Assembly (NCBI GenBank): GCA_902785925.1
Contig: CADAAI010000030.1
Span: 1 to 52,821 of the forward strand
DNA from: an uncultured Bacteroidales bacterium
Lineage (GTDB): Bacteria > Bacteroidota > Bacteroidia > Bacteroidales > Muribaculaceae
Length of the DNA: 52,821 bases
Direction of reading: 5' to 3'
Shown here: positions 33,436 to 41,794 of the stretch, piece after piece
Position numbering within the stretch: the first letter of the stretch is position 1
Layout: every line of letters starts with the position of its first letter
Translations under genes and position numbers: made by a program
The notes under the pieces: model-generated
What the model was told of the DNA's origin: nothing
Seen by the model: only the letters and a program-made list of their open reading frames with translations
Database searches by the model: none

Positions 33436-33689
33436 GTGCCGTTGCTAAATATTGAGATTGAATGTCAATAGCCTTAATGGATAGATGATGGCAACTCGTT
33501 GCATACCATGGTTTTGTTAAAAAATAAGCGGTTGTTGGTGGTTGTTCTTTTAACATATCTGGAATACAATGTGCTAAGGAACAGTGATTTGGGTGTTTGT
33601 GTCGTGTGATTTTGTTGTGATTTTTTAGTTAAAATGGTTAATGTGGAAAAATGTTTTGAAATTGATTTTTCTATCCCAAAAAATATCAA

Positions 33690-33697
33690 TACCTTTG
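33690..33697 (+). promoter_or_regulatory. -7 element of the folded RNA upstream of the Oar-like gene
   Basis: TACCTTTG followed by C. A T-rich stretch (33666-33670) stands at the -33 distance. Transcription would begin near 33703. Confidence 0.6.
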
Positions 33698-33702
33698 CAC
33701 CG

Positions 33703-33888
33703 AAATTAGGACCTTGGTTCAAAGAAATGGCTTTATTTAAGTTCTTTATATTTGAGATTCAGGTGCCTGGCAGTCAGACATATACTGCCGGTGACTTGAT
33801 ATCGCACTCAAAGAACACAGAGCCACAAAGTATAGGTTGCGCACCGCTATTAGAGTATTGTATCTAATAACGGTGTGTCGCTTTTTAT
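33703..33888 (+). ncRNA. Candidate structured RNA of about 185 nt (6S-like RNA or leader of the Oar-like receptor gene)
   Basis: The segment folds into one long imperfect hairpin: ACCT 33711-33714 / AGGT 33834-33837; GGCT 33729-33732 / AGCC 33821-33824; GTTCTTT 33741-33747 / AAAGAAC 33810-33816; GAG / CTC; CAGGT 33760-33764 / ACTTG 33794-33798; and an apical GGCAGT / ACTGCC (33769-33774 with 33784-33789). Between these are internal bubbles. A terminator hairpin follows. Length and bubble-rich shape recall 6S RNA, but the 5' and 3' ends do not pair as 6S ends do. Alternatively it is a leader with an attenuator for the gene at 33985, which has no other visible promoter. No known riboswitch was recognised. 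Confidence 0.5.
33839..33886 (+). terminator. Terminator or attenuator hairpin upstream of the Oar-like gene
   Basis: Stem GCG-CACCG-TATTAGA with TCTAATA-CGGTG-CGC (33839-33853 with 33862-33881, small bulges), then CTTTTTAT. It ends 99 bases before the ATG at 33985. Confidence 0.7.
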
Positions 33889-33984
33889 ATAGTATCAGAA
33901 ATACACATATTTATATTAATAAAGACACGACTATTGAAAAAACTCGTTTTTTACTAATAATTTTTTTATTAATCTACAATTTTT

Positions 33985-36900
33985 ATGCTTAAAAGATTTT
34001 ACTTATCAACGCTGATGATGTTGCTGGCAGCAGCAATGTCAATTAATGCGCAGATTACAACCTCGTCGATGACAGGTGTAATCGTTGACGACACCAATGA
34101 GCCCCTCATTGGCGCAGTGGTAAAGGCAGTGCATGTGCCCTCTGGTACTGAGTACAACGCCGTGAGCAACATGGATGGACGTTTCTACATCCAAGGTATG
34201 CGTACTGGTGGTCCTTACACTACTACAGTGTCCTACATTGGTTACAAGACAATGGTGATGTCTGAAATCACATTGCCTCTGGGCGAGACCTACAATTTGC
34301 CCGTAACTATGAGGGCCGATGCTAACCAACTCGAAGAAGTGGTTGTTGTGGGCTCAGGTTCGAAGTTCGCTGGTGAGAAGACTGGAGCTACTACCAACAT
34401 CTCCAATGTTCAAATCACCAACCTTCCCACCGTTACCCGCAGCATCACCGACGTTACTCGCCTCTCGCCTTATGGAGGTAACGGAATGGCTTTTGCCGGT
34501 GCTGATGGTCGTACTGCCAACTTCACTGTTGACGGTGCCAACTTCAACAACAACTTCGGTTTGAGCGACAAACTTCCTGGTGGTGGCAACCCAATCTCAC
34601 TCGACGCTATCGAGGAGTTGCAGGTTGTTATCTCGCCTTACGACGTTCGTCAAACCAACTTCATTGGTGGTGGTGTTAACGCCATTACTAAGAGTGGTAA
34701 CAACACATTCCGTGGAAGTGCCTATCTTTACCATCGTAACGAGCACCTGCGTGGTGACTGCGTAGAAGGTGAACAGCTTGCCGGAGCTCGTGCAAAAGAC
34801 CGCAACACAACTTATGGCTTTACTCTGGGTGGCCCAATCATCAAGAACAAATTGTTCTTCTTCGTGAACGGTGAAATGTCGAAGATTCCTACTGTTGCCA
34901 ATCGCTGGCGCGCTTCGGAGAACGGTGTTGCCGATCCCGACAACTACCTGTCACGCACCACTATCGCCGATATGGCAAGAGTTCAAAAGCACGTAATGGA
35001 CAAGTATGGTTATGACACCGGTTCTTATACCGATTTCCCTGCCGACGAGAGCAACTACAAGCTGCTTGCCCGTATTGACTGGAACATCACCAACGATCAC
35101 CACTTAGCACTTCGCTATAACTACACTAAGAACAACGTATGGAACGCTGCCAACGCCACTTCAATGGACGGTGGCACTCGTTCAGCATATGCCCGTGCAT
35201 CGCAGTACTCGATGATTTTTGCTAACTCGATGTACTCAATGCAGAACCTCGTACACTCTCTCTCATTTGACTTGAACAGCCGCTTGACCGACAACCTGTC
35301 GAACCAGTTCCTCGCAACTTGGTCAAAACTTGACGACGTGCGTGGCACAAATTCAAGCGAGTTCCCATTCATCGACATCCTTGATGGTACTGGATCTAAC
35401 GGCAACTACATGGCTCTCGGTTATGAGCTCTTTACTTGGAATAACGCCGTTCACAACACCATTTGGAACATGAAGGACGATATCACTTACTATGCTGGTA
35501 ACCACAAGGTTATGGGTGGCATCAGCTTCGAGCATCAGATGGCCGACAACCAGTATATGCGTAATGGTACTGGTTACTACCGCTATGAGAGCGTTGACGA
35601 CTTCATCAATGGCGCTGCTCCTCAGGTGGTTTGCTTGACCTACGGATACGACGGTGAGACTGCTCCTGCAGCTCGAGTTCAGTTCAACAAGCTTGGCATC
35701 TATGGCCAGGACGAGTGGAACGTTAGTGACAAGTTCAAATTGACTTACGGACTTCGCATCGATGGTCTCTTCTTCAACAATGGTGACCTGATGACTAACA
35801 AGAAAATCCTTGACATTGACTATTATGATGAGGACGGTAAAGTTCGCAACGTTGACACTGGCAAGTGGCCAAAGAGCTCAATCACCTTCTCGCCTCGCGT
35901 AGGTTTCGTTTGGGACGTAATGGGTGATAAGAGCCTCAAGGTTCGTGGTGGTACAGGTCTCTTCTCGGGCCGTCTGCCATTGGTATTCTTCACCAACATG
36001 CCAACCAACGGTGGTATGGTTCAATACCAAGCTCAGCTCAACTCTAAGAACACCGATATGAGCCAGTTTGCTGGTGGTCTCGTTACCGATGCTAGCGGCC
36101 ATGCTACTATCGCTGCTCTGCAGGAGAAACTCTTCAGCATGGGTTACCCACAGACTGTTAAGCCAGAGGATGGTACTGTTCCATCGGCTGTTAACGGTGT
36201 AGATTCTAAGTTCAAGATGCCACAGGTGTGGAAATCTTCAATCGCTATTGACTATGCATTCCCAGTATCATTCCCATTAACACTGACTGGTGAGTTTATC
36301 TTCAACAAGACTATCAATGGTGTTTCGATCAGCGACTGGTCAATTCCTAGCGTAGGCGGTTTTGCTCGCTTCAACGGTGCTGACAACCGTCCAATCTATC
36401 CTGAAGGATTCCGCACTGGTACCAAGGCATTCGTTCTTGAGAACACAAGCAAGGGTTACGGATGGAGCGCTAATATCATGGCAACTGCTAAGCCTGCCGA
36501 CTGGGTAAGCTTGATGGCTTCTTACACTCACACTGTTTCTAAGGAAGTTACCGGTATGCCAGGTTCGGCTGCTGAGAGTGCCTTCACCTATGTTCCCACT
36601 TGGGAAGGTCCTAACAACATTCGTCTGCACAACTCGCAGTATGTTACTCCCGATCGCTTCGTAGCAAGTGCCACTTTGCACGACCGCAGCGGCAACCACT
36701 ACAACCTCATCTATGAGGCTTGGCGTGGAGGTTACAACTACTCTTACATGACTAGCAACGACATGAACGGCGACGGTTACAACTACGACGCTATCTACAT
36801 CCCAACCGATCAGGAGGTTGCTGATGGCGAGTTCCGTTTCGTTAGCGATAACGATCGCGACCGCTTCATGAGCTACGTTCACAACGACAGCTACCTGAAG

Positions 36901-37263
36901 AATCATCAGGGTGAGTATGCCGAGGGTTACAGCGTTTACAGCCCATGGGTACATCGCATTGACCTTGGTTACAAGCACGACTTCAACTTCCGTGCTGGCA
37001 ACACCAAGCACACAATCCAGTTGAGCTTCGACATGAAGAACGTTCTTAACTTCTTCAACTCTAGCTGGGGCGTAAGCAAGACTTTGAATCCTGAAATTGG
37101 CAGTGAAGCACGCATCCTTGACTACAAGGGCGTTGATGCCGATGGATATGCTAGATTTGCTACTAATAAGGCTATCGACGGCAACACCAAGACTTGGACT
37201 CCCTACCACAACATTGGTCAATGCTGGAACATTGCTATCGGTATTAAGTATATTTTCAATTAA
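33985..37263 (+). CDS. Oar-like TonB-dependent outer-membrane receptor
   Basis: 1092 residues. Signal peptide (MLKRFYLSTLMMLLAAAMSINA), then a carboxypeptidase-regulatory beta domain (SMTGVIVDDTNEPLIGAVVK, about 30-110). The plug (about 120-240) has the family phrases VVGSGSKF, LPTVTRSITDVTRLSPYGG and FTVDGANFNNNFGLSD, and it is followed by a large barrel that ends IGIKYIFN. These are features of the Oar family, named from the Myxococcus outer-membrane protein and very common in Bacteroidetes, where they are abundant surface proteins. The exact cargo is unknown; some Oar homologues export or import proteins. Codon use is skewed to preferred C-ending codons, fitting high expression. The lipoprotein gene follows after 23 bases. 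Confidence 0.9.
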   Translation: MLKRFYLSTLMMLLAAAMSINAQITTSSMTGVIVDDTNEPLIGAVVKAVHVPSGTEYNAVSNMDGRFYIQGMRTGGPYTTTVSYIGYKTMVMSEITLPLGETYNLPVTMRADANQLEEVVVVGSGSKFAGEKTGATTNISNVQITNLPTVTRSITDVTRLSPYGGNGMAFAGADGRTANFTVDGANFNNNFGLSDKLPGGGNPISLDAIEELQVVISPYDVRQTNFIGGGVNAITKSGNNTFRGSAYLYHRNEHLRGDCVEGEQLAGARAKDRNTTYGFTLGGPIIKNKLFFFVNGEMSKIPTVANRWRASENGVADPDNYLSRTTIADMARVQKHVMDKYGYDTGSYTDFPADESNYKLLARIDWNITNDHHLALRYNYTKNNVWNAANATSMDGGTRSAYARASQYSMIFANSMYSMQNLVHSLSFDLNSRLTDNLSNQFLATWSKLDDVRGTNSSEFPFIDILDGTGSNGNYMALGYELFTWNNAVHNTIWNMKDDITYYAGNHKVMGGISFEHQMADNQYMRNGTGYYRYESVDDFINGAAPQVVCLTYGYDGETAPAARVQFNKLGIYGQDEWNVSDKFKLTYGLRIDGLFFNNGDLMTNKKILDIDYYDEDGKVRNVDTGKWPKSSITFSPRVGFVWDVMGDKSLKVRGGTGLFSGRLPLVFFTNMPTNGGMVQYQAQLNSKNTDMSQFAGGLVTDASGHATIAALQEKLFSMGYPQTVKPEDGTVPSAVNGVDSKFKMPQVWKSSIAIDYAFPVSFPLTLTGEFIFNKTINGVSISDWSIPSVGGFARFNGADNRPIYPEGFRTGTKAFVLENTSKGYGWSANIMATAKPADWVSLMASYTHTVSKEVTGMPGSAAESAFTYVPTWEGPNNIRLHNSQYVTPDRFVASATLHDRSGNHYNLIYEAWRGGYNYSYMTSNDMNGDGYNYDAIYIPTDQEVADGEFRFVSDNDRDRFMSYVHNDSYLKNHQGEYAEGYSVYSPWVHRIDLGYKHDFNFRAGNTKHTIQLSFDMKNVLNFFNSSWGVSKTLNPEIGSEARILDYKGVDADGYARFATNKAIDGNTKTWTPYHNIGQCWNIAIGIKYIFN

Positions 37264-37286
37264 TTCATTAAAGCACATACACTACT

Positions 37287-38822
37287 ATGAAACTTAGATA
37301 TTTTATTCCCGCATTTATTGCACTGGTAGGTGCTATGATGGTTAGCTGCTCCGACGAGGATACAGTAACTTTGCTCGATGAGATTCAAGTGTCTCGTTCC
37401 TACGTTCCCATCAACCTTGAGGGTGGTGAGGCAACTATCGATGTTAACGCCAAAGCCGATTGGAGTTTTGAGGAGGCTGGCATTCCCGAGTGGCTCACAA
37501 TCACTCCTATGGAAGGCAAGGCTGGTGAGACTAAAGTTAAATTCAGTGCACCTGCAGCTAACAATGGTCGCAATGCTGACCTGAAAATCAACTGCGCTGG
37601 TCGCACTCAAAACATCAAAATCATCCAAGGTCTTCCTGTAGTTCAAGATGCTACTTGTGCCGAGGTTATCGCAGGTCCTGAAAGCAAGACTTATCGCGTG
37701 ACTGGTGCTATCACACGTTGGGCTAACAACTATGAAAAGTATGGCAACATGTGGATCTCGGATGGAACCGGAGAAATCCAGATTTATGGTATGGCCGACA
37801 AGAATGGCAAGCTTGCCAATAACCCCGTTGCAAGTTGGGGGCTTGAAATTGGTGATGTTATCACTGTTGAAGGTCCAAAGTCGGTTTATAACGGCATCAC
37901 TGAGCTCGTTGACGTGAAAGTTGTTAAGATTGTGAAATCACTTCTGAAGATTGAAGGATACGATCCCGAGGATGCCACAATACCTCTAGAGGGTGGCGAC
38001 GTTACTGTGAATCTCAGCTGCAAGGGTAATGGCGTGAGCGTTGAGATTCCTGAAAGCGCCAAGAACTGGCTCGCTATCACCAACATCACCGCTGGAAGCA
38101 ACCCAACCGTTACATTCCATGCTAACGCCAACGCTGGTGGCGACCGCAGCGCTGAGGTTACTTTCAAGACCAGCAATGGCTCGCAGGAGAGTGCAGTGAC
38201 TGCTACTATCAACCAGAAGGGTTCTATCGTAGCTTGCACAGTAGCCGAGTTCCTTGCTGCCGATGAGGATGCAACACAATATCGCTTGACTGGTGTTATC
38301 CAGAAGGTAACTAAGGCTTCTTCGGGCGACTTCGTTCTTCGTGACTGGAGTGGTGAGGTTGCTATCTATCACATGGGTGCTCAGGGCGAGTTTGAGAGCC
38401 TTGGCCTCAAGGAAGGCGATATCATTACTGTAGTAGGACAGCGTGGCTCTTACAACGGTACACCACAAATGTCAAAGGGAGGTCAGTATGAGACTCACAT
38501 CCCAGTTACCGACATCACTGTTGCCGAGTTCCTGACCAAGCCTGATGACGAGAGCGTTTACTATCGTCTTTCTGGTCAAATCACCGACATTGACAACCCA
38601 ACCTACGGCAACCTCACACTTACTGATGATACTGGCAGCGTCTATGTATATGGATGCTACCCAGGTTGGGGCGCAACTGGCGACAACCGCAAGAACTGGC
38701 TTGAGACTGCCGGTATTGAGCTTGAAGACAATCTTAAAATAATTGGCTACAAGAAGACCTTCAACGGCAAGATTGAGCTCTGCGGTGGAATCTACTTCTC
38801 GCACAGTAAACCCGAAGAGTAA
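37287..38822 (+). CDS. Lipoprotein with two BACON-like and three OB-fold-like domains
   Basis: 511 residues. The lipobox region MMVSCSDED marks an outer-membrane lipoprotein. Domain order: BACON-like 1 (about 30-105; GGEATIDVNAKADWSFEEAG, IPEWLTITP), OB-like 1 (about 112-210; YRVTGAITRW ... GEIQIYGM ... GDVITVEGPKS), BACON-like 2 (about 215-312; ATIPLEGGDVTVNLSCKGNG), OB-like 2 (about 315-408; TVAEFLAADEDATQYRLTGV) and OB-like 3 (about 411-508; TVAEFLTKPDDESVYYRLSG). The OB-like units resemble the 'OB-fold nucleic-acid-binding' or DUF5689-type domains on Bacteroidetes surface proteins. It is co-transcribed with the Oar-like receptor and probably works with it at the cell surface; ligand unknown. 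Confidence 0.8.
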   Translation: MKLRYFIPAFIALVGAMMVSCSDEDTVTLLDEIQVSRSYVPINLEGGEATIDVNAKADWSFEEAGIPEWLTITPMEGKAGETKVKFSAPAANNGRNADLKINCAGRTQNIKIIQGLPVVQDATCAEVIAGPESKTYRVTGAITRWANNYEKYGNMWISDGTGEIQIYGMADKNGKLANNPVASWGLEIGDVITVEGPKSVYNGITELVDVKVVKIVKSLLKIEGYDPEDATIPLEGGDVTVNLSCKGNGVSVEIPESAKNWLAITNITAGSNPTVTFHANANAGGDRSAEVTFKTSNGSQESAVTATINQKGSIVACTVAEFLAADEDATQYRLTGVIQKVTKASSGDFVLRDWSGEVAIYHMGAQGEFESLGLKEGDIITVVGQRGSYNGTPQMSKGGQYETHIPVTDITVAEFLTKPDDESVYYRLSGQITDIDNPTYGNLTLTDDTGSVYVYGCYPGWGATGDNRKNWLETAGIELEDNLKIIGYKKTFNGKIELCGGIYFSHSKPEE

Positions 38823-38855
38823 GCTATAGCATTATTCTAAACCAAAGTATATTTA

Positions 38856-38890
38856 AAGGCTGGCGCACAATCGTGCCAGCCTTTATTTAT
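38856..38890 (+). terminator. Terminator of the Oar/BACON operon
   Basis: Perfect 10-bp stem AAAGGCTGGC (38856-38865) / GCCAGCCTTT (38876-38885), then ATTTAT. Confidence 0.85.
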
Positions 38891-38980
38891 ACCCAAGCGG
38901 TCATGAAGATGAATGGCACGCGAAGTATAGAAAAAATATATTTATTTTTATTGACTAGCTTATTATTCAGAAATTATATC

Positions 38981-38988
38981 TAAATTTG
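38981..38988 (+). promoter_or_regulatory. -7 element of panC
   Basis: TAAATTTG followed by C, 31 bases before the panC ATG; the nearest TTG (38951) is too far for a standard -33 box. Confidence 0.55.
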
Positions 38989-39019
38989 CAGTCGATTTTA
39001 AAATCTTATTGTAATTACA

Positions 39020-39877
39020 ATGAAAATAATAAGTAAAGTCGACGAACTGAGAAAGCAAGTCGCTAAGCATCGTGATGAGGGCAAGTCGATAGGACTTGTG
39101 CCCACGATGGGTGCGTTACACGAGGGCCATCAGTCGCTGGTGGAGCGTGCTCGCCGTGAGAACGACATAGTGGTGGTGAGCGTGTTTCTCAACCCCACGC
39201 AATTCAATAATAAAGAAGATCTGCGCACCTATCCGCGCACTGCCGAGGCCGATGCCGCACTGCTTGAGCGCTGTGGTGTTGACATCGCTTTCATGCCCAC
39301 AGTCGAGGACATATATCCCGAGCCCGACACACGCGTGTTCAAGCTTGGTCCTGTTGCCGAAGTGATGGAAGGCGCCATGCGCCCAGGCCATTTCAATGGA
39401 GTGTGCCAGATTGTGAGCAAGCTCTTCATGATGGTAGAGCCCACTCGCGCCTACTTTGGCGAGAAGGATTTCCAGCAGATTGCCGTGATTCGCGCAATGA
39501 TTAAGCAGCTGGGGCTCAATCTTGATATAGTCACTTGCCCCTGCGTTCGCGAGGCCGATGGCTTGGCGAAGAGTAGCCGCAACGTGCGCCTCACTCCACT
39601 CGTGCGCAAGATTGCTCCCAACATCTACCGTGTGCTGTGCGACAGCCTGGAATTTGCCGAGGACCATACTGTGGAGCAAACCCACGACTGGGTGGTTGCA
39701 ACACTCAACGCCTATCCCGAGATGGAGGTAGAGTACTACTCGATTTGCGACGGCATCACGCTGCAGCCAGTAAGTGCTTGGGACGAAAGCGATTACATCG
39801 TGGGCTGCATCACCGTTTACTGTGGCGATGTGCGTGAAATCGACAATATAACCTACAAGAAACCCTTGGATTTGTAA
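39020..39877 (+). CDS. panC: Pantothenate synthetase
   Basis: 285 residues. It joins pantoate and beta-alanine with ATP, the last step of pantothenate synthesis. The nucleotidyltransferase signature MGALHEGH (His34-x2-His37) is present, with [35 protein letters not shown] and KSSRNVRL as further family motifs. It is followed by panD, which makes beta-alanine, its substrate. A short inverted repeat (TTTGCT / AGCAAA, about 39889-39906) lies between them, and panD has its own -7 box, so the two may be read both together and apart. Confidence 0.96.
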   Translation: MKIISKVDELRKQVAKHRDEGKSIGLVPTMGALHEGHQSLVERARRENDIVVVSVFLNPTQFNNKEDLRTYPRTAEADAALLERCGVDIAFMPTVEDIYPEPDTRVFKLGPVAEVMEGAMRPGHFNGVCQIVSKLFMMVEPTRAYFGEKDFQQIAVIRAMIKQLGLNLDIVTCPCVREADGLAKSSRNVRLTPLVRKIAPNIYRVLCDSLEFAEDHTVEQTHDWVVATLNAYPEMEVEYYSICDGITLQPVSAWDESDYIVGCITVYCGDVREIDNITYKKPLDL

Positions 39878-39931
39878 TGTGGCACGCTTTTTGCTTAAAA
39901 GCAAATGAGTAACCACATTATTAACCTTTAA

Positions 39932-39939
39932 TAATTTTG
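39932..39939 (+). promoter_or_regulatory. -7 element abutting panD
   Basis: TAATTTTG followed by C; the panD ATG is only 5 bases downstream (39944), pointing to a leaderless or near-leaderless message. No -33 TTG is obvious. Confidence 0.6.
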
Positions 39940-39943
39940 CACT

Positions 39944-40294
39944 ATGTTTATTCAAGTTGTAAAATCCAAGATTCATCGTGTCACCGTTACTGGTGCCAAC
40001 CTCGACTATATAGGCAGCATCACTATTGATCAAGACTTGATGGATGCAGCCGGAATCATGGAGGGTGAGCGTGTGTTTATTGTAGACAACAACAACGGTG
40101 AGCGCCTCGACACTTATGTGATTCCAGGCGAGCGCGGCAAGGGCGAAGTCTGCCTCAATGGAGCTGCGGCACGCAAGGTGCAGCCAGGCGACGTGGTGAT
40201 AATAATGTCCTATGCATTGATGACTCCCGAGGAGGCAAAGGGCTTCAAGCCAATGGTAGTGTTCCCCGACACTGCTACTAACAAACTGATTTAG
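39944..40294 (+). CDS. panD: Aspartate 1-decarboxylase (pyruvoyl enzyme precursor)
   Basis: 116 residues. It makes beta-alanine from aspartate for pantothenate. The precursor cleaves itself between Gly24 and Ser25 (YIGSITID), turning Ser25 into the pyruvoyl group; Lys9, His11 and Tyr22 sit where expected. The later segments [21 protein letters not shown] and [12 protein letters not shown] are also family-typical. An inverted repeat follows its stop. Confidence 0.96.
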   Translation: MFIQVVKSKIHRVTVTGANLDYIGSITIDQDLMDAAGIMEGERVFIVDNNNGERLDTYVIPGERGKGEVCLNGAAARKVQPGDVVIIMSYALMTPEEAKGFKPMVVFPDTATNKLI

Positions 40295-40305
40295 TAATGT
40301 CCTAA

Positions 40306-40336
40306 AAAGTAACAGCCACTTGTGACCTGTTACTTT
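40306..40336 (+). terminator. Hairpin after panD within a GTTACTT-rich spacer
   Basis: Perfect 10-bp stem AAAGTAACAG / CTGTTACTTT (40306-40315 with 40327-40336). GTTACT recurs at about 40344 and 40373 before ffh. There is no T-run, so termination may be partial. Confidence 0.5.
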
Positions 40337-40410
40337 GTAGCTTGTTACTGAGGTGTTTATCTCCAAAGAACTTGTTACTTTATACTTAATATTTATTACT
40401 TGACATATAT

Positions 40411-41727
40411 ATGTTTGAAAATCTAAGCGAAAGACTAGAACGCGCGTTTAAAGTACTTAAAGGTGAAGGTAAAATCACCGAGATTAATGTTGCCGAAACT
40501 CTGAAAGAGGTGCGCCGCACACTCATCGAGGCCGACGTCAACTACAAGGTAGCCAAAACCTTTACCGACACTGTTAAAGAAAAAGCAATAGGTCAAAACG
40601 TTATCAACTCTTTGAAGCCAAAGGAGTTGATGATTAAGATAGTTCACGACGAGCTCACCCAGCTCATGGGTGGCGAGCAGGCACCGTTCAACATCGAGGG
40701 CCATCCAGCCATCATTCTCATGTCGGGTCTGCAAGGTTCAGGTAAGACAACCTTCTCTGGAAAGCTTGCCAATCGCCTCATCAAGCGCGATCCGTTGCTC
40801 GTTGCGTGCGACGTGTACCGTCCTGCCGCCATCGAGCAGCTTAAAGTGCTGGGCGAGCAGATCGGTGTTCCCGTTTATAGCGAGCCTGGGAACCAGAATC
40901 CCGTTGAGATAGCTCAGCATGCGATCGCCGAGGCCAAGGCCAAGGGCCATGGCGTAGTTATCGTCGATACTGCTGGTCGCCTTGCTGTTGACGAGCAGAT
41001 GATGCAGGAAATCAAGGCAATAAAAGACGCTATCCAGCCCAATGAAACCCTCTTCGTTGTTGACTCTATGACTGGTCAGGACGCCGTTAACACCGCCAAG
41101 GCCTTCAACGACCGCCTCGACTTCGACGGCGTTGTGCTCACCAAGCTCGACGGTGACACCCGAGGTGGTGCAGCCCTCTCTATCCGTACGGTTGTCAACA
41201 AGCCCATCAAGTGGGTGGGAACTGGTGAGAAGATGGAGGCCATCGATCCCTTCCGTCCTGCTGGTATGGCCGACCGCATCCTCAACATGGGTGATATCGT
41301 GTCGCTCGTTGATCGCATGCAGCAGCAGTATGACGAGGAGCAGGCCCGCGAGTTGCAGAAGAAGATTGCCAAGAACAAGTTCGACTTCAACGACTTCCTC
41401 TCTCAAATCAGCAAAATTAAGAAGATGGGTAACCTCAAGGACTTGGCTTCGATGATTCCTGGCGTGGGCAAGGCCATTAAGGATATCGACATCAGCGACG
41501 ACGCTTTCAAGGGCATCGAGGCTATTATCTACTCGATGACACCCTACGAGCGAGAGCACCCAGAGGTGATAAATGGCAGCCGTCGTCAGCGCATCGCTCG
41601 TGGTAGCGGCACTAACATTCAGGAGGTTAACCGCTTGCTCACGCAGTTTGACCAAACTCGCAAAGCAATGCACAAGATGAGCAACATGAGCCCCAAGCAA
41701 CTCATGCGCGCTGGTCGCCGTCGTTAA
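40411..41727 (+). CDS. ffh: Signal recognition particle protein (SRP54 GTPase)
   Basis: 438 residues. N domain (about 1-85), then the G domain with P-loop GLQGSGKTT (about 107-115), DVYRPAAIEQL, DTAGRLAVDEQM, TKLDGDTRGGAALS and GTGEKMEAIDPF, then the M domain (from about 320). The RNA-binding helix-turn-helix SRRQRIARGSGTNIQEVN is intact. The C-terminus stops at QLMRAGRRR without a long methionine-rich tail, a little shorter than the E. coli protein. With the 4.5S-type RNA at 32.1 kb it forms the SRP that brings ribosomes making membrane proteins to the inner membrane. Confidence 0.97.
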   Translation: MFENLSERLERAFKVLKGEGKITEINVAETLKEVRRTLIEADVNYKVAKTFTDTVKEKAIGQNVINSLKPKELMIKIVHDELTQLMGGEQAPFNIEGHPAIILMSGLQGSGKTTFSGKLANRLIKRDPLLVACDVYRPAAIEQLKVLGEQIGVPVYSEPGNQNPVEIAQHAIAEAKAKGHGVVIVDTAGRLAVDEQMMQEIKAIKDAIQPNETLFVVDSMTGQDAVNTAKAFNDRLDFDGVVLTKLDGDTRGGAALSIRTVVNKPIKWVGTGEKMEAIDPFRPAGMADRILNMGDIVSLVDRMQQQYDEEQARELQKKIAKNKFDFNDFLSQISKIKKMGNLKDLASMIPGVGKAIKDIDISDDAFKGIEAIIYSMTPYEREHPEVINGSRRQRIARGSGTNIQEVNRLLTQFDQTRKAMHKMSNMSPKQLMRAGRRR

Positions 41728-41731
41728 TGCG

Positions 41732-41789
41732 TAACAAACTAACAACTAACAACTAACAACTAACAACTAAAAACTAATAACTAACAACT
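41732..41789. repeat. AACTAAC heptad repeat between ffh and the CapA-like gene
   Basis: About seven units of AACTAAC / AACAACT with slight changes (AACTAAAA, AACTAATA) fill nearly the whole 67-base gap and end 5 bases before the start codon of the next gene. Such a run is prone to slippage, so its length could vary between strains. Confidence 0.7.
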
Positions 41790-41794
41790 CCCAA

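Noticed and set aside
33474..33722. 82-residue minus-strand frame in the long gap
   Set aside because: No promoter, no family, low-complexity composition, and it overlaps the promoter of the folded RNA.
33634..33867. 77-residue frame upstream of the Oar-like gene
   Set aside because: It starts before the -7 box and ends within the terminator stem; the sequence is better explained as RNA.
39116..40366. 416-residue minus-strand frame opposite panC and panD
   Set aside because: It spans two well-identified genes and their promoter; no domain seen.
40738..41745. 335-residue minus-strand frame opposite ffh
   Set aside because: Mirror of a highly conserved gene; no start signal or motif.
41732..41789. 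CRISPR-like repeat
   Set aside because: Units of only 7 bases without spacers; a simple tandem repeat.
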